Source: Aquila chrysaetos chrysaetos (Eukaryota; Chordata; Aves; Accipitriformes; Accipitridae). From it: a DNA stretch of 64,000 nucleotides. Location of the stretch: positions 1,550,001 through 1,614,000 of the forward strand of contig NC_044010.1 in NCBI RefSeq assembly GCF_900496995.4, in the 5' to 3' direction. Both the position numbers and the translations under genes were made by a program. A model generated the notes under the pieces. That model was not told where the DNA came from. It searched no databases and worked only from the letters and a program-made list of their open reading frames with translations. Positions 13,300 through 26,362 of the stretch are shown here, one piece after another. Every line of letters starts with the position of its first letter. Position 1 is the stretch's first letter.

Positions 13300-13780
13300 C
13301 ATCGTTGAATCTGCAGGCCCAAATTATTTGCTCCTAAGAGTCATAAAAAAAATGTCCAAGTTGACTTCTGCACCTCTGATAATTTTTAACAAATCTTGGA
13401 ATGATGGAAAAACACCAGAAAATCAAGTCTCAGTGATAATATTGTGTCAATATTCAAAGAGAATGAGAATGATACAGCTAATTATAAGTTAGTTAGCCTG
13501 ATTCAGTCATGGTAAAATAAGGGAAAAGCAGTTAAGGGATTAGCTGAGAAAGACCTGAAGGGTAAGATTATAATTAATGTCAGTTAGCATATTTTTAGGG
13601 AAATTAGTCAGATCAAACAGTTGTGCTGGGAAGACAGCAAGTTACACTGATAAAGACAACACCGTTGATATAGTATACACGGACATTTATAAGGCAGTTG
13701 ATTTAGTACCTCGTTACACTGATCAAAAAATTTGCACAGTGCAACGAGAAGAGAGCCCACATTAACTGGATTAATAACTG
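13300..13780 (+). pseudogene. Ancient CR1-like reverse transcriptase relic
   Basis: Broken + frames read in order like the front of a CR1-clade reverse transcriptase. About 13340-13480 gives a degenerate block around NKSWNDGKTPEN followed by an N-Y motif. After a frame change, 13577-13765 includes DNTVDIVYTDIYKAVDLVPR, which matches the family pattern VD-V-LDF-KAFD-VP. Stops and frameshifts separate the blocks, so it is non-functional. It is much more diverged than the other CR1 copies here and probably belongs to an old family. Limits are approximate. Confidence 0.6.
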
Positions 13781-16700
13781 ACGAAATGACGGCTCCCAGT
13801 ATCTATTTGCAAAGCAGAAGCTGTCGCTGAGCAATCGTGTTTCATTACTCAGAAGTGAGGATCAGCTGGCAGGGGGCTCGTCAGGTGGTGTACGGCGTGG
13901 GTTCCTCTGAATCTGCTTTTGGGCAGCCACGCTGTGACTAAGCACGTGCTGGGAGGTGGGTTTCTGCTCAAGAGGACCACGTTGTGGTGCAGCTCCGCGT
14001 GTGATGTGAGCAGTTGTGAAGAGCCCGAGGACTCTCACTGTGATAACTCTAGCTCAAAAGCAGAGGTAAAATGGAGCACAGCTTTCCCCCAGATGCTTTT
14101 GAAAGAAAACGCCCACTTTCTTAGCAAAAGAGTGGCAGACTTTGGCTGATAGCCCGTGCTCGCAGACAAGTAGCTCAGGGGAACTCAGTGCAAATCAGGA
14201 CAGAAGGTCTGATAACCATGGGCTAGCTTTTCTTGGGTGGGAAAGCCATCTGAGTCCTCCCTGGCTGTGGCACGAATGCCCTGACTGCACGCATCTAGCA
14301 AGACATTTTTGAAGTCTCATCACCTAATTAAGTCAGAACTTTTCATTTTCAACTCATTGTTCACATTTGAGATGCTTTGGAGATAAGATTGTAACAAATC
14401 AGGAATTCCCCCCCTGCTTTCCTGATGAAAGAGGCTGAAACTGTTTTTGCTTAAACTTAACAGAAGAAAATTCAGCAACTGGCTAAACCAGGCATGGGAA
14501 ATTTTTGTCAGAGACAATTATGTGTAATAGCAAACAAGGGATTAGAATTTAAACCCATATGCACCCTAACCAAAATGAGCATTACTGATTCCATAAAACT
14601 ATATTGCAGATGATGTATCTTTTGTTTAATCTCAACTTTTCAACCTTTTTTCTTTTTTTCCAAAAAAGGGCTCAGTGTAGGCACATATTTCTCTGCTTCC
14701 CACGACCTGTGTCCTGCAGCACTGAGCAAAGGCAGACTAAAGGGAATTTTTGAAGGATTTTTCAGAATGAATCTTGGGTGCTTTCTTCTTAGGTGCATTT
14801 CTCTTTTAGTAATGATAAAGAAATCCCACAGTGGAACATTTAGGCTGACCTGTGGGGAATGTGTCATGATTTGTTTCCTGCCTGAAGACTGATGAAGCTG
14901 CTAGCATATGAAACACTAGTTGTTGGCCATGCTGACAAAAAGGGCATTTGTATTTTTTAAGAACTGTCATTAATCATACCTCATGTCAGGGAGTGAAGAC
15001 TGCAGCAGTGCCAGCACATTTCTAAGAAAGGAAGGGGCTGACAAAAAAGGAAGCTGGACCGAAGGATTGTGTGTGACTGGCCATGTGGCTATTTGGTGCC
15101 GTGTCCTGGAGGCAGAGTGGGCTGGTGAGACAGGTAATGGGGGTCCCCAGGCAAATGAAGATGAGAAGCTGAGCTGCTAATTAGGAGCGTAACTTACACA
15201 ACGCACATGCCTTTGGGAGAGGTGTGGAAGGTGGATGTAGGTTGCTTGCCCTAACTTTTCATTCCCTTGCTTCCCAGGGTCCGTGCCAAGACTATTATGT
15301 ACCTGTGTACCTTGAAATTATTTTAAAAGTGCGTCAAATTAGTTTCCTAATACATTTCAATTGTTAAATAATGTCTGTGAGGGATATGAAGTGTAGCTGA
15401 TGACAGAGAACATCTAAGATTTATGTGCTGTCACCAAACATACATGGAGTATAGTGCTCTAAGCTGTACTTAAAAGCCTGCTATCTAATGTAAACAGTAC
15501 ATTTCTTCTACCTGTTGGTAGTTAGGTAAATAGACATGAAAAAACGTGAAATAGCATAACCAGAACTATACCAGGCACGGTTCTACACCAAATGTTACAG
15601 ACATTTGTGTTATTTATTATGGGATATCCATGAACTATATCTGAAAATCTGCCATGAGAAAAATTCAGCCCAAACTAAATTTCAAAGTCTTCCTAAAAAA
15701 AAAATAAATCATAAACCCTGAATGATAGTGTTAGTACTTTAACAGTAGCATTGAGCAAAAATGAATGGCTATAAATTAGTCCGACCAAATTTAAAACAGA
15801 TGCTAGTAGATTTTAGTCACTGAAGAATGAATTTCTGGAACATCCTGGCACACTGAGATGTAGGTGCAACCCAGGTTGAGTCAAATATAGCACAAGGGAA
15901 GCAGAAAATGTAGACATGGGATGTCATAAACTCATAAAGATGTAGCTGATAAATTGAGAAGCTAATAGACCTAATGATAGGAGAACGATGGGTTGGGGAG
16001 GGTATCAGTTTAGCCAGTCTTTTTGCCAGAATTGCTCCTCTACACAAAAGCAGGCAGAGTAGGAGCAAGCATCAGGTAGAAACCAGGCCTGGAAATAGCT
16101 AGACAGGTCCTTGTGTCTGCACAGAAATGTCATGGCTGCAGAGCACACTATGAAAGAGTTTCGTGAAGCAATATCTACCAAACATATCAGGAGAACAAGT
16201 CTTTAGTGTTGTAAAAAAATCTGCAAGTTACAGTGATGTCTAAGGCCTTCTATAAATATTCTTTTGTCTCTGAGAGACATCTCTTTCCTGCGAGAACAAC
16301 TTTGTGTGATGGAGCTGGCTCGCTCAGATCTGGGTCAGGTTTGTTGAGGAAGCTGATTTTCTGTAGTTGCATACACCTTGTTTACGCCAAACACGTGTGC
16401 TCCCCCTGAGATTTTGATGGAAACTAGTCTGGGTAGGCTGCTGCACCCTTATTCCACCGTTTTGCCTTTTCTCTGAATTGATGCTGCCCAGTTACCCAGG
16501 CCTGGAATTTCTCCCCCAGCGTGGCATTTTACTCTTTGACATTTGAAGCTTGTTCCGTGTGTAAATAATTTTATTTCAGTTATTCCTATTTCTGCTTTCA
16601 GTTTCCCTGATGGTGTTCTGTCTGTTTCATACATTAGAATATGAACCATTTGTGCCTGTTTTTATTAGGTATTCTCAGAAATTGCACATTTGTCCTTTAT

Positions 16701-17502
16701 TCTGCTTAGGAAGAGCTTATTCCCAGTCATTCCGTCTATAACCCAAATATTTTCCTGCTTTGTGTGTACATCTTTGTGAACTATTTGGGCTTATCACTAC
16801 AATTGCTGGGTTTTTGCTTTGCATCTGAACGTCTTCTGTTACACCTGCCAGCTGCTGGTTTGCTGACATTGTTTGGCATGTTTATTTCCTTTGCTATTTT
16901 GTTTTCTCTAGTCTTTACTGGAATAGTTTAAAATGGGTTGCTTAGTATCATGTAATCCGTGCCATTTAAAGGCCTTTGGGATTTTGATACAGTGGTCTTT
17001 GAGATATTCATTTCTTTAATGAATCACAAGTTTTCTGATCATTAATGAATAGTCCTGATTTAAAAAATGAAAATGTAAACAAAAAACCCACAACAAACAA
17101 TGAAACTCTTCAGGGTGGGGAAAAAAAAACCCTGCTTCCTTTTTTTTTCTGAACTCTGACCAAGAAAATGGGTAGCATTTCTTCCTATGGACACAATGTT
17201 CTTCCTACCTTTGCATTAGCATTTCAAAACAATGTTCCCCTTTATCTCCCTATACAAAATGCAACCAATACTCCCCAAACCACTGCCATTCCTTTAACTG
17301 TCATCCATTTTACTAGCCTTAATGATTTTCATGTACAACAGAAAGCGCTGGTTGAATCTGCACTTTTTCAAGATTTCATCAGCATCTCTCACAATTTTTA
17401 AAGCTGCCAGGTTATTTACACGGTGCCACCCCAGAGACTTTGGAACTTTGTTTTTATTATAATTTTTCTGTACTGATGTTAGTAATTTTCATCCAACATC
17501 TT
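13781..17502. other. Gene-free flank, nothing recognised
   Basis: AT-rich sequence with scattered short chance frames and short A-runs (for example near 15690 and 17120). No recognisable gene, RNA or interspersed repeat. Confidence 0.5.
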
Positions 17503-18268
17503 AGAATCATAGAATTGTTTAGGTTGGAAAAAACCCTTAAGATCATCGAGTCCAACCGTTAACCTAGCACTGCCAAGTCCACCACTAAACCATGTCCCTA
17601 AGCGCCACATCTACACATCTTTTCAATACCCCCAGGGATGGTGACTCCACCACTTCCCTGGGCAGCCTGTTCCAGTGCTTGACAACCCTTTTGGTGAAGA
17701 AATCTTTCCTAATATCCAATCTAACCCCCCCCTCCCCGGTGCAACTTGAGGCCGTTTCCTCTTGTCCTATCGCTTGTTACTTGGGAGAAGAGCCTGACCC
17801 CCACCTGGCTACAACCTCCTTTCAGGCAGTTGTAGAGAGCGATAAGGTCTCCCCTCAGCCTCCTTTTCTCCAGACTAAACAGCCTCAGTTCCCTCAGCCG
17901 CTCCTCATAAGACTTGTGCTCTACACCCTTCACCAGCTTCGTTGCCCTTCTCTGGACACGCTCCAGCACCTTAACGTCTTTCCTGTAGTGAGGCGCCCAA
18001 AACTGAACACGTTACTCAAGGTGCGGCCTCACCAGCATCGAGTACAGGGGGACGATCACTGCCCTGCTCCTGCTGGCCACACTATTTCTAACACAAGCCA
18101 GGATGCCATTAGCCTTCTTGGCCACCTGGGCACACTGCTGGCTCATATTCAGCCGGCTGTCCACCAACACCCCCAGGTCTTTTTCTGCTGGGCAGCTTTC
18201 CAGGCACTCTTTCCGAAGCCTGTACCATTGCATGGGGTTGTTGTGACCCAAATGTAGGACCCAGCATC
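17503..18268 (-). mobile_element. CR1 LINE, 3' end plus C-terminus of ORF2
   Basis: A 5'-truncated CR1 of about 765 bp in reverse orientation. The 3' end (TTAGAATCATAGAATTG on the + strand) and the GATCATCGAGTCCAACC block mark the tail. Moving inward, minus-strand frames give the conserved C-terminus of ORF2: [18 protein letters not shown] with MLVRPHLE (18012-18251), then, after a frame change, [14 protein letters not shown] with [20 protein letters not shown] (17721-17969). The frame change shows that it is inactive. Homology stops just after the GTTGTTGTGACCCAAATG block at about 18268. This is one of the better preserved CR1 fragments in the window. Confidence 0.95.
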
Positions 18269-21200
18269 ATTTTCCACTGCCTTGTTCTTTTTTCTATATT
18301 TACTGGGACTTGTGATTTCCACTTTAAGGACTCCATTGCATTCCAGTCCTATTAAATGCAAATTTTAGGTAACAAAAATAAAAACATAAACAGTAAGCAC
18401 AGCACTCGTGCTGCTGCTATCTTTCAGCCTGACTTTAGTCTCTGCTCTATCCATGAAGGAGTCTGTGAAAATCTAGCTATGGTACAACGCAATAACCTGC
18501 CAGCAGTTATTTAACTATCAGATGGAACATAAACGTCCATCGCAAGCATTTATAGGGAGGCTGGATGGGCTCTCTGAAGCACGAAAGGACTAGCTGTAGA
18601 GCTCTGAAGTTGTTCAGGTGAGATCAGCAGATTTTATTCATGCTTGAGAGAGAAGGGATGAAGCTGGCTTCTTTCTTCCTGAGGGGAGGTGGCTCGGTGT
18701 TCTTAGTTGTCAGAGTATGTGCACGCTTGCATGTGAGTGTTTCTCGAAGGGAAAAGAAAGACAATGTATAATGATGGTGAAGGTATATAATCATAGATAC
18801 AGTAGAGCAGAAGTTCCCAGTCAAATCTCTGGGGGCATTTCCATCAACAGCAGCAACAGGCAGCAGCAGAAACACCTTTTCTCCTCACCTGTTGTCACAT
18901 GCATAGATTTCCCCAGAGAAGATCTGTTTTGGTATCCAGAATTTCACACTTGCTGGAACTGGAGGATTTTTAGGTGTGTCTAGTAGATCCAAGTGGCTGC
19001 AAGTCTCCTGCATAGTTGTTCCAGCTGGGCGGCTGTATGTCTGGAAGTCACGATGGTTTCAAACACACACCTCGTGCAGTTTGCTGCATACCTGTCAAGT
19101 AGAGCTAACGCCATGAGGACGCACTGGACTCAATTACTATCTGTCTGCTATTCAGTCAGTTGAGCCTGACCAGCAAATGCTGGGTTCATTGTGTATGTAT
19201 GGCTTTGATTCATACCTTAATAAATGCACTATGATCCAAAAGCTCAGACTTACTACTCACACACACCGACGTACATCTGGGAAATCCCAGACCAGCAGTG
19301 GGAGGCCACTCAGCCTCTCATGGCACAGCTGGAACACAGGCAGGGATCTGCTGGGATTTGTGGCTAGAAAGCCTCACGGAGTGGAAGTGGGGAGGGTATT
19401 ACTAGGTGCATAAGGCATATCCTAACTGCCAACTAGACGCACTTTGGAGACACCATGTAGGGCCTTTGCTGGATAAATTTCCATTGCAGCTTCTGCAGAG
19501 AAGACCTGCAGTGCTAGCCTGATGTTTGGGTATGTGTAATTACAGACCCAAGCACAAACTCAGCTCAGAGACTGTGGAAAGGAAGAACAGTGGCCACCTG
19601 AGGGCTGGGTGGCTTTAGACGACTTGAAGGGAATGATGGGGGAGAGGGAGAAGCTATTAGATAAGTGAGGGGGAGGATTATTGACAAGTGTAAAGGGCAG
19701 ACTGACAAATCAAGAGAAGGCCTTGTGTTTGGGTGATGAATATAATCTTTCACGGAAAGCAGATCCACTGCCTTGACTTTCAACCCGCACAGAGGTGGGT
19801 GGGAAATCCCTGTCTTACGGTTGCCAGTCCTGACAGGCACCCTGATGGCTTCGCAAGGTAGCAAGGGTGAGCACAGTGCTTGGGACACAGCAATGCAGCT
19901 TTCCCTGCCGCGCACGTCAGTCTGCAGTTAGCTAGATAAATGCAGGCTAGACAACAGTATGCCAGGAATTTGTTGGCTGAGCATAGCATCCATACAACAA
20001 AAAGTCATGCATTTGCCCACTGTAGCTGATGACGGTGCCCGCGATCTGGCTTTTTAAATTCATTTGGAACAAGGGAGCATTGGTACATGAAGCTCATACA
20101 GTCCACAGTGTGTCGTGCTAAATGACAGCTACTGTGTCCGGTCAATTTGCTTTGATGCCTTCAACTCCAGCCTCAGGCTTGAGCTAGCCTAGGAGATCCA
20201 AGGTATAAAGGTAATATAGGTATAGCTTGGGAGAGCTTCTGTTTGTGTAGTGCCTTTCTTCCCTCCAGACCTGTGGCTGGGCTAATGAAGGGAGCTGCTA
20301 ATGCGAGAGCTGGCTCTATCGTTTTTGCATCAAGTGGTATATTCTCCTTTAACAGCAGAATTCTTCACTGACTGTCCATGGACCAAGTCTAATTCAGTAG
20401 CATGAGCCGAATGAGAACATTGTACCTGAAGATTAGGCTTCCAAAGGACTGGCTTATCAGCTTGTTGTAGTTCTAAGGCAGTTCAGACTTGAACGTCCGT
20501 ATTTCTTTCATGTATTTTTTATTTTTTATCTTTCTTTGTAAAGAGAAATGTCTTTTAATTGCTCTTTTAGCATGGAATGAAGATAATGCAGAACTATCAA
20601 CAATGCAATGATAAAATGTCAAATGGCAATATAAGCAGGGGCCCTTCAGTTTTCTACATATTAATGACTTTCTTTTAATAGAAAACTTTTTTTTCTTTCA
20701 ATGTACAGATATAGAATAAAATCACTTGAAAGCAAAGAGCGAAATTGGATCTCATTAAAACATGGAGTTAGTGAAATGGTGACAGATGGGCCCTGCTGGG
20801 AAGGAGAAGATCATTGAACGAGACTGGGATAAGTTAGTGAGTTTGCAATTATAAAGCATGTGGCTTTGTAATTTCTAACCCCCAGTTCTGCAAAGTAATC
20901 AGTGCAGTTGGGCCCATATGCCTGCAGGGAGGCTCATTGAGACAGGCATGACGATCTGTGTAGAGGAACAGGGACACGCAGATATTCCAAAACATAGCTG
21001 TAAGGAAGTGAACCTCTCTCTTTTCTAGCCAAATTTTAATCTGCCCTCTCCAGAATGGAAGAACACTTCACTGTGAAATATGAAGCTGATTTTCATGCTC
21101 CCCTGTAGTGGTTACCAGACCTGGTCTGGAATTTTAAGAAAAACGTGATCCTTTCAAACATTGATTGATCTGCCACTGTTCAGTGTTGTCCATCTCAGCA

Positions 21201-22194
21201 TGCCTGTGGCAGTGGGTGCCAGGTTTTTAAATTATGTTTCTAAGAGGACTCTGACTTGTTTTTTATAATGTTGAAAATCTTTATCTTGACTCATTTCTGT
21301 AATAAACTTTTGGCAATGGGAAGCTATAATTTATTTACTTAGAAATTTCTCATCTCCATTATCGTAAAGATGTCTTAGCATTCTATTTTTAGGATTGCAC
21401 AAATGGGGCATAAATCCTGTTTTTCTTTTAAAGCAGATTGTGCTTGGATGTAAAACGTCAAATGTGTGAGATTTGTGTCCAGCTGAATGATCAGCTTGTT
21501 TTTTATTTCCAGGGACAACCTCAGTCATCAAGTCCCATCATGTGCAAACCTAGACCACCATGCAGATGATATATTTAACTTGTTACACAATCTCTTCCAT
21601 ATGTTTAACAACCTCCAATAATTTAGGGACGGTCTTCCCAGTACACACTACAGGCAGCTATTTGGTCTCAAGGTCCTGAAGCCATGCAGCTCCTGACCCT
21701 TGTTTCTGAGCATCTTTGGCTAGCTTATTTTCACTTTCTCAGCCAAAGAATGGCAGTGCTGCTACTGATCCCAACACACACTCGTAGACCTCACATTTTC
21801 TTCTACAATCTGGTATTTACGCCTATTTTGTGTCTCTCTACAGAAGTTGCCACGAGTTCAGTTTTCATAGCTGCAAAATTACTGGTATAGTCTAATACTC
21901 TTTCATGGTTCCCAACTTCCTTTTTGATGTGCAAGTCTTTTCATGCCTTAGGGAATCACAGAAGAAAGCATACTTGAAACATTAATAAGTAGGTGCTGGA
22001 GGCTGATATTATAGGTCAACTGGGTGTAGGAGGAGCTGGTGTCTTAGTGATGAATCAGAAATGCTAGGAGAGGGGGGAGGCATGTCAGGAAAGATCGGGA
22101 GGATGCAAAGCTTGAAGTGACACAAGGGCAATCGCACACAAAAAAATCATCTTTCCAGAAGCACTTTGAATGGACCGGAAAGGTGCAAGACTGC
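18269..22194. other. Gene-free flank, nothing recognised
   Basis: Mixed-composition unique sequence. Frames up to 116 codons (19565-19915, minus) carry no recognisable domain. A short CAG-rich patch lies at about 18845-18870. No RNA genes or repeats were identified. Confidence 0.5.
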
Positions 22195-22428
22195 CTTTGT
22201 AAGAACCAGAGACAAGGAAGCAAGACAAAGCCTAGGTGGAACAGTTTGGCTGGGGTGATGGATGGGAAAGTCCGTATCTTTGATACATTACACAGAAAAA
22301 ACTCAGCAAGGTGTGATTCAGAACTTGGATGTGAGTACGTACGGAGAATTCAGAGCAGAAGACCATGCATGGATTATGGGTCCGAATTACGAGAAGATTG
22401 TGTTCTCCACCTTGATCAAGAAAAGAAG
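22195..22428 (+). repeat. Diverged direct repeat, copy A
   Basis: Aligns by eye with 24091-24307 in the same orientation at roughly 70 percent identity. Shared blocks in order are CTTTGTAA, CAGAGA, GGAAGCAA, GATGGGAAAG, CAGCAAGG, CTTGGATGTGAG, CAGAGCAGAAGA and CACCTTGATCAA. It could be two copies of an unrecognised dispersed element or a local duplication. A chance 104-codon frame overlaps it (22117-22431). The second copy is not open in that frame, which argues against coding. Confidence 0.7.
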
Positions 22429-24090
22429 TAGGAGAATGAGATTAGGGCAGTATTAATCATCCTGCTATAGCCACGTTGAGGATGAGCAAGGGCTAGTCTT
22501 CCTCAAAAAGATCTAAAGGTAAGGGTTGTTTGTAACAAAATGGGATCTGAATTGGAGAGGTTGATTATTAGAAATAATAGTAAAATGTATGCTTACATAC
22601 ATTCAGCAACATAGGGAGGAGGTATATAGAGAGCAGGGAAATGGGCCAAAGACCCAAGTCTTGCGTCAAAGCTTGGCTGCGGGTGAAGAGTCTCTTCCAA
22701 AGAAGTAATGATTGGAAGGATAGGACGAGAAACATGAAGACAGAGTCACAGCAGCCACTAGAGACTAGATTTCACAAAGAGTATGCTCACCAGAGCCCGG
22801 TCACCATCTGGTCCAAGAGGACGTGAATGCCATTTTGAGCTATATGTCAGACGTTCCATGGAACCTGGGGGCCAGACGAAAGGCTGGAAGGGGCTTGGGA
22901 GAAAACTGAGGAGGCAGCTTTGCAAATAATGATTGCAGACTGTGTGCCCAGATTGTGATGCTAGAAGGGATCATTGCGGTCATTTCAAGAAGAAAGAAGT
23001 AATAAGCGGATATGGATCTGTAATTGCACAGGACTTACTTTGTCTACCTTTGAAAAATGTGAACTACCCCAATAACTTTCCAGAAATGTTGGCCTGTGGT
23101 AATACAGTGACTTTAGTGCTGATGATCAAGCACTTTTGCACCTCAAGCTCCCAGTTACATTAGTAATTGATCAAAGACAAGGCGGTGAGTACAAGAAATC
23201 CCTGGTTCCTGTGAAAACCTTTAGGTTTCAGCACAGGACACTTCTGAGAATGTTCTGGGCATATCTGAGAAAACACTAATAGATGCAGAATCTATATAGT
23301 GTAGCACAGGCTCACAAAACCAACTAATTCAATATAGTTCTATATTTAATGTTGTTCAGCTACAGAGCAACACCACTGCAGCGTGGAAAATCACTGGCAG
23401 ACTTACAGGGATATGTATATTACCCAGTATGACAGAACCAAAGGATGAAAAATTACTCTTAGACTTTGGTAAAGAGTAGGGAAGTCAAAACAAGCATAAA
23501 ATTGTAGAAATACAAAACTTCATCATGGTTTAGACACAGATGCTTTAGAATTTGGAAAGGTCATCATTAACTACAAACCCTACAGAAATGTCACTTCCTT
23601 GCAAGGAGCTAAACGCAAAGAAACATTTTATAAAGAAACTGGAAGCTTCTGCTCAGTCTTTTAAAGCAAAAGAGAAACTAGCAGTTGGCAGAGTGAAGCA
23701 AAGGGCAAAAAGACTGAAGAACAGAAGTCTTCACGGACTGATCCTTTTTTTTCAGACTGTGTAAGAAAGCAATTTAACACGTGAAGACTTGAAGATACTT
23801 TACCAGATCAAAACTCGAAGACAGCTGAAATGCCCAACAGACCAGTTGAAGCCTGTTGATCCTGTAGTAACAACATAAAACGTTAGGCTTAGTTGCTGTA
23901 CTGGTTGGAGTGCATTGTAGTATCATTGATAATACACCTCTTTTCGTATATGCTCTCTCTTTGGTATCTCTGTCGGACACCAGCTCTTTGGTTTTTATCA
24001 CCTCATGGCAGAGTTTTTCATTTCATTCTGTTTTTTACTAGTCCAAGACTAGCGAGCAGGGTCCAGCTGTCTGCTGCACGGCATTGTCGT
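22429..24090. other. Spacer between the two direct-repeat copies
   Basis: Slightly purine-rich sequence with short chance frames. No gene, RNA or known repeat was recognised. If the flanking copies are ends of one element, this would be its interior, but no retroviral or transposase motif is visible. Confidence 0.4.
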
Positions 24091-24307
24091 GGGTCCTCTT
24101 TGTAAAAAACAGAGAAGAGGAAGCAAAAATATAAGTTGATGGAAGAGTTTAGCTGGGTGGACAGATGGGAAAGGCCATTATCTCTGACACTTTATGCAAA
24201 AAGATCCAGCAAGGCATGATACATAGCTTGGATGTGAGGACATAAGGAGTGATCAGAGCAGAAGAGTTAATCTGGTGTAGAAGATGGCCTCCTTCACCTT
24301 GATCAAT
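24091..24307 (+). repeat. Diverged direct repeat, copy B
   Basis: Second copy of the unit at 22195-22428, about 1.9 kb downstream in the same orientation, with several small indels. Both copies end at a CACCTTGATCAA block. The family is not recognised. Confidence 0.7.
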
Positions 24308-25249
24308 TAACTTCAGATAACCTGACTGACCCTAAGTGTTTATTAATCTCATTTTTTTGACCCACCCACACCTGTGCCACTACATTGACCGCCAGAGTTT
24401 TTTTATTAGCTCAGCTGCTTTCCCTCCCTGGAATCCTCCCAAATTAACCTCTCTTGAGGGCTGAATTTCCATAGTACACCAGACTCAGACCAGAAAGCTG
24501 AGCACTATCCTTCATTAATTCAGCATGTCCAGCTGGACTTGGGACGTTTTTTTCCACAGGCCAGCATAATTCCCCAAAGATTCAAATATTTAAAGCAAAG
24601 TATAAGACTGATAACAGTAATACCAGGCATTTAGGTGTGTTATCAAACCTGCTCTGCTCAGATACCAGCAGCTGCTGTGACTGGGATCAAGGGCACCCCA
24701 CTCATGGGCGCTGGCAGCATTAGTGGCAGTAGAAGCCGCTCTTGGCTCCGTGCCTGCTCTGTCTGCCTGCAGGACACATGCCTCGAAACTTATCGGTCCT
24801 ACCACTGTCTGAGGATGCTGCCTTCCCCCTTGGAAGTCCTCTCCAGCCCAGCTAACTTCACTTCAGCAGGCTGAACCGACCTGTCGTCTCCCCTGCCTTT
24901 ATGTTTCCTTGGCTGGGATTCAGCCTCGTCTGCCAGGTTCACTAAACACACTCTGCTCTCCATAATCTGGGAGTACTCAAGGCTCCAGTAATAGGGTTAA
25001 CTTTTTAAAAGGTGAAAAACACCCTACTTTGAAAAGAGCGGCAGGTGTGACTTGTCTCCCAAACTTATGGACCCGCTTTGGTTCTTTTAACTCCTCTGAA
25101 CCCGGTTCCTGCAGCTACCTTGCTCAGGCCTTTACTTCACCGTTCCTTTTGCTTTCGCACGAAACCCTTTACAGACCGGGGAACTAACTCTGCCTTGTGC
25201 GTGCCCGCAGGCAGCAAGCCGTGACCGAGCAGGGTAAAACGGTCACGTT
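24308..25249. other. Flank leading into the CpG island
   Basis: No gene seen. GC content rises gradually from about 24.6 kb. Frames here are chance. Confidence 0.5.
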
Positions 25250-25662
25250 TCGTATTTGCGAAGGGCAATTCAGATCTGTTTTCTGCCCGTCACATCACCC
25301 ACGCCCCTTCTCGTAGCACTTCTGCCTCAGCATCCCCGCCGGTTTATAAGCGGCTCGGGGCGCTGGATGGCTCAAACAGCTAAAGTCACTAGACCTGGCA
25401 CTATTTCTGGAAGACCCACAGCCCTCGGGAGAGCCGACCGAGGCCGAGCCCCTTACGATAAACCAAATTACACGGAGGGGCGGCGGGGGGCACAGCTCGA
25501 TGCCTCCATGCGTGGCGTGACGCGTGCTCGCCTCAGAGCTCCGTGCGGCTCCCAAGGGACGCATCTGTCGTGCCAGAGACAAACATTACTCCCCCACGGG
25601 GCTTTACCTCACGAGGTCCCCAAGAGGACCCCGCGCTAAACCAGATCTGCGCGCTATTTTCC

Positions 25663-25686
25663 AAAAAAAAAAAAAAAAAAAAAAAA
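25663..25686 (+). repeat. A24 homopolymer inside the CpG island
   Basis: An uninterrupted run of 24 A flanked by CC and CCAACCCC, unusual in an otherwise GC-rich island. Its length may be uncertain in the assembly and polymorphic. Confidence 0.95.
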
Positions 25687-26025
25687 CCAACCCCAAAAAA
25701 CACCTCACGTTTACGCCGCCCGACCTGCCACCCTCTAACCGCCCAAGAGCAGCGCGGTCGCAAAGAGACACTGGCGCTGCCGCAGACTGGTGAGGCGCAA
25801 GACGCCGTTTAGGAGCCCGCAGCGGGGGCAACGCCGAGCCGCCGGGGAAGGGCTACCGAGCCGCCCCGTCCCTGCCCGGCGGTCGCCCGCCATTACCCCG
25901 TCCCTGCCCGGCCGAGCCGCCCTCTGCCCCCCCTCAGAGAGGAGCGCGGGCAGGCCCCGCCCCTCCCGCCGAAGAGGCGGGCTCTCTCTCAGCGGCGGCT
26001 TCCCCGAGCCCTCGCTTCCCCCAGC

Positions 26026-26057
26026 GCGCCTGCGCCGCTCCGCCGCCGCGCAGGCGC
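26026..26057. promoter_or_regulatory. Inverted pair of NRF1-like sites
   Basis: GCGCCTGCGC at 26026-26035 and its exact reverse complement GCGCAGGCGC at 26048-26057, separated by 12 bp. Each resembles the NRF1 half-site palindrome (consensus GCGCATGCGC) with one change. They sit about 0.6 kb upstream of the start codon, near the likely initiation zone. Binding is inferred only. Confidence 0.5.
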
Positions 26058-26173
26058 CGTTGAGGGGCGGGCGGGGAGAGAGCGAGAGAGGAGAGGAGAG
26101 GGTCCGGAGTGGAATTGCGGTGGCCGTTTCCCCGGCGCCGTTCCGGCCCCGTTCCGTCAGCGGGGCGGCGGGG

Positions 26174-26317
26174 ATGAACCTCCGCCCGGCCCGGCTAAAG
26201 GGACGCGGGCGGAGGGACGCCGAGCGTCAGGCCGGGCCCTCAGCAGCCCCTTGTCTCTCATCGGCGCTGTTGCCGGTGGCGGCGTCCCGCAGCCGAGCGG
26301 CCGCGGAGCGCCGCTGA
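26174..26317 (+). other. Upstream ORF 1 of MAN1A2 leader
   Basis: A 47-codon frame starting at an ATG with G at -3 and A at +4 (moderate context) and ending at TGA. It lies in the leader only if transcription starts upstream of it. The arginine- and alanine-rich peptide reflects the GC-rich composition, so any effect would come from translation of the uORF rather than from its product. Confidence 0.45.
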
Positions 26318-26362
26318 CCCGGTAGCCGCCCGCTCAGGGGCCCTGCTGGCCCCCGGGGCGGA

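Noticed and set aside
17592..18257. A 221-codon + strand frame
   Set aside because: It is the antisense reading of the CR1 copy at 17503-18268, whose real frames lie on the minus strand.
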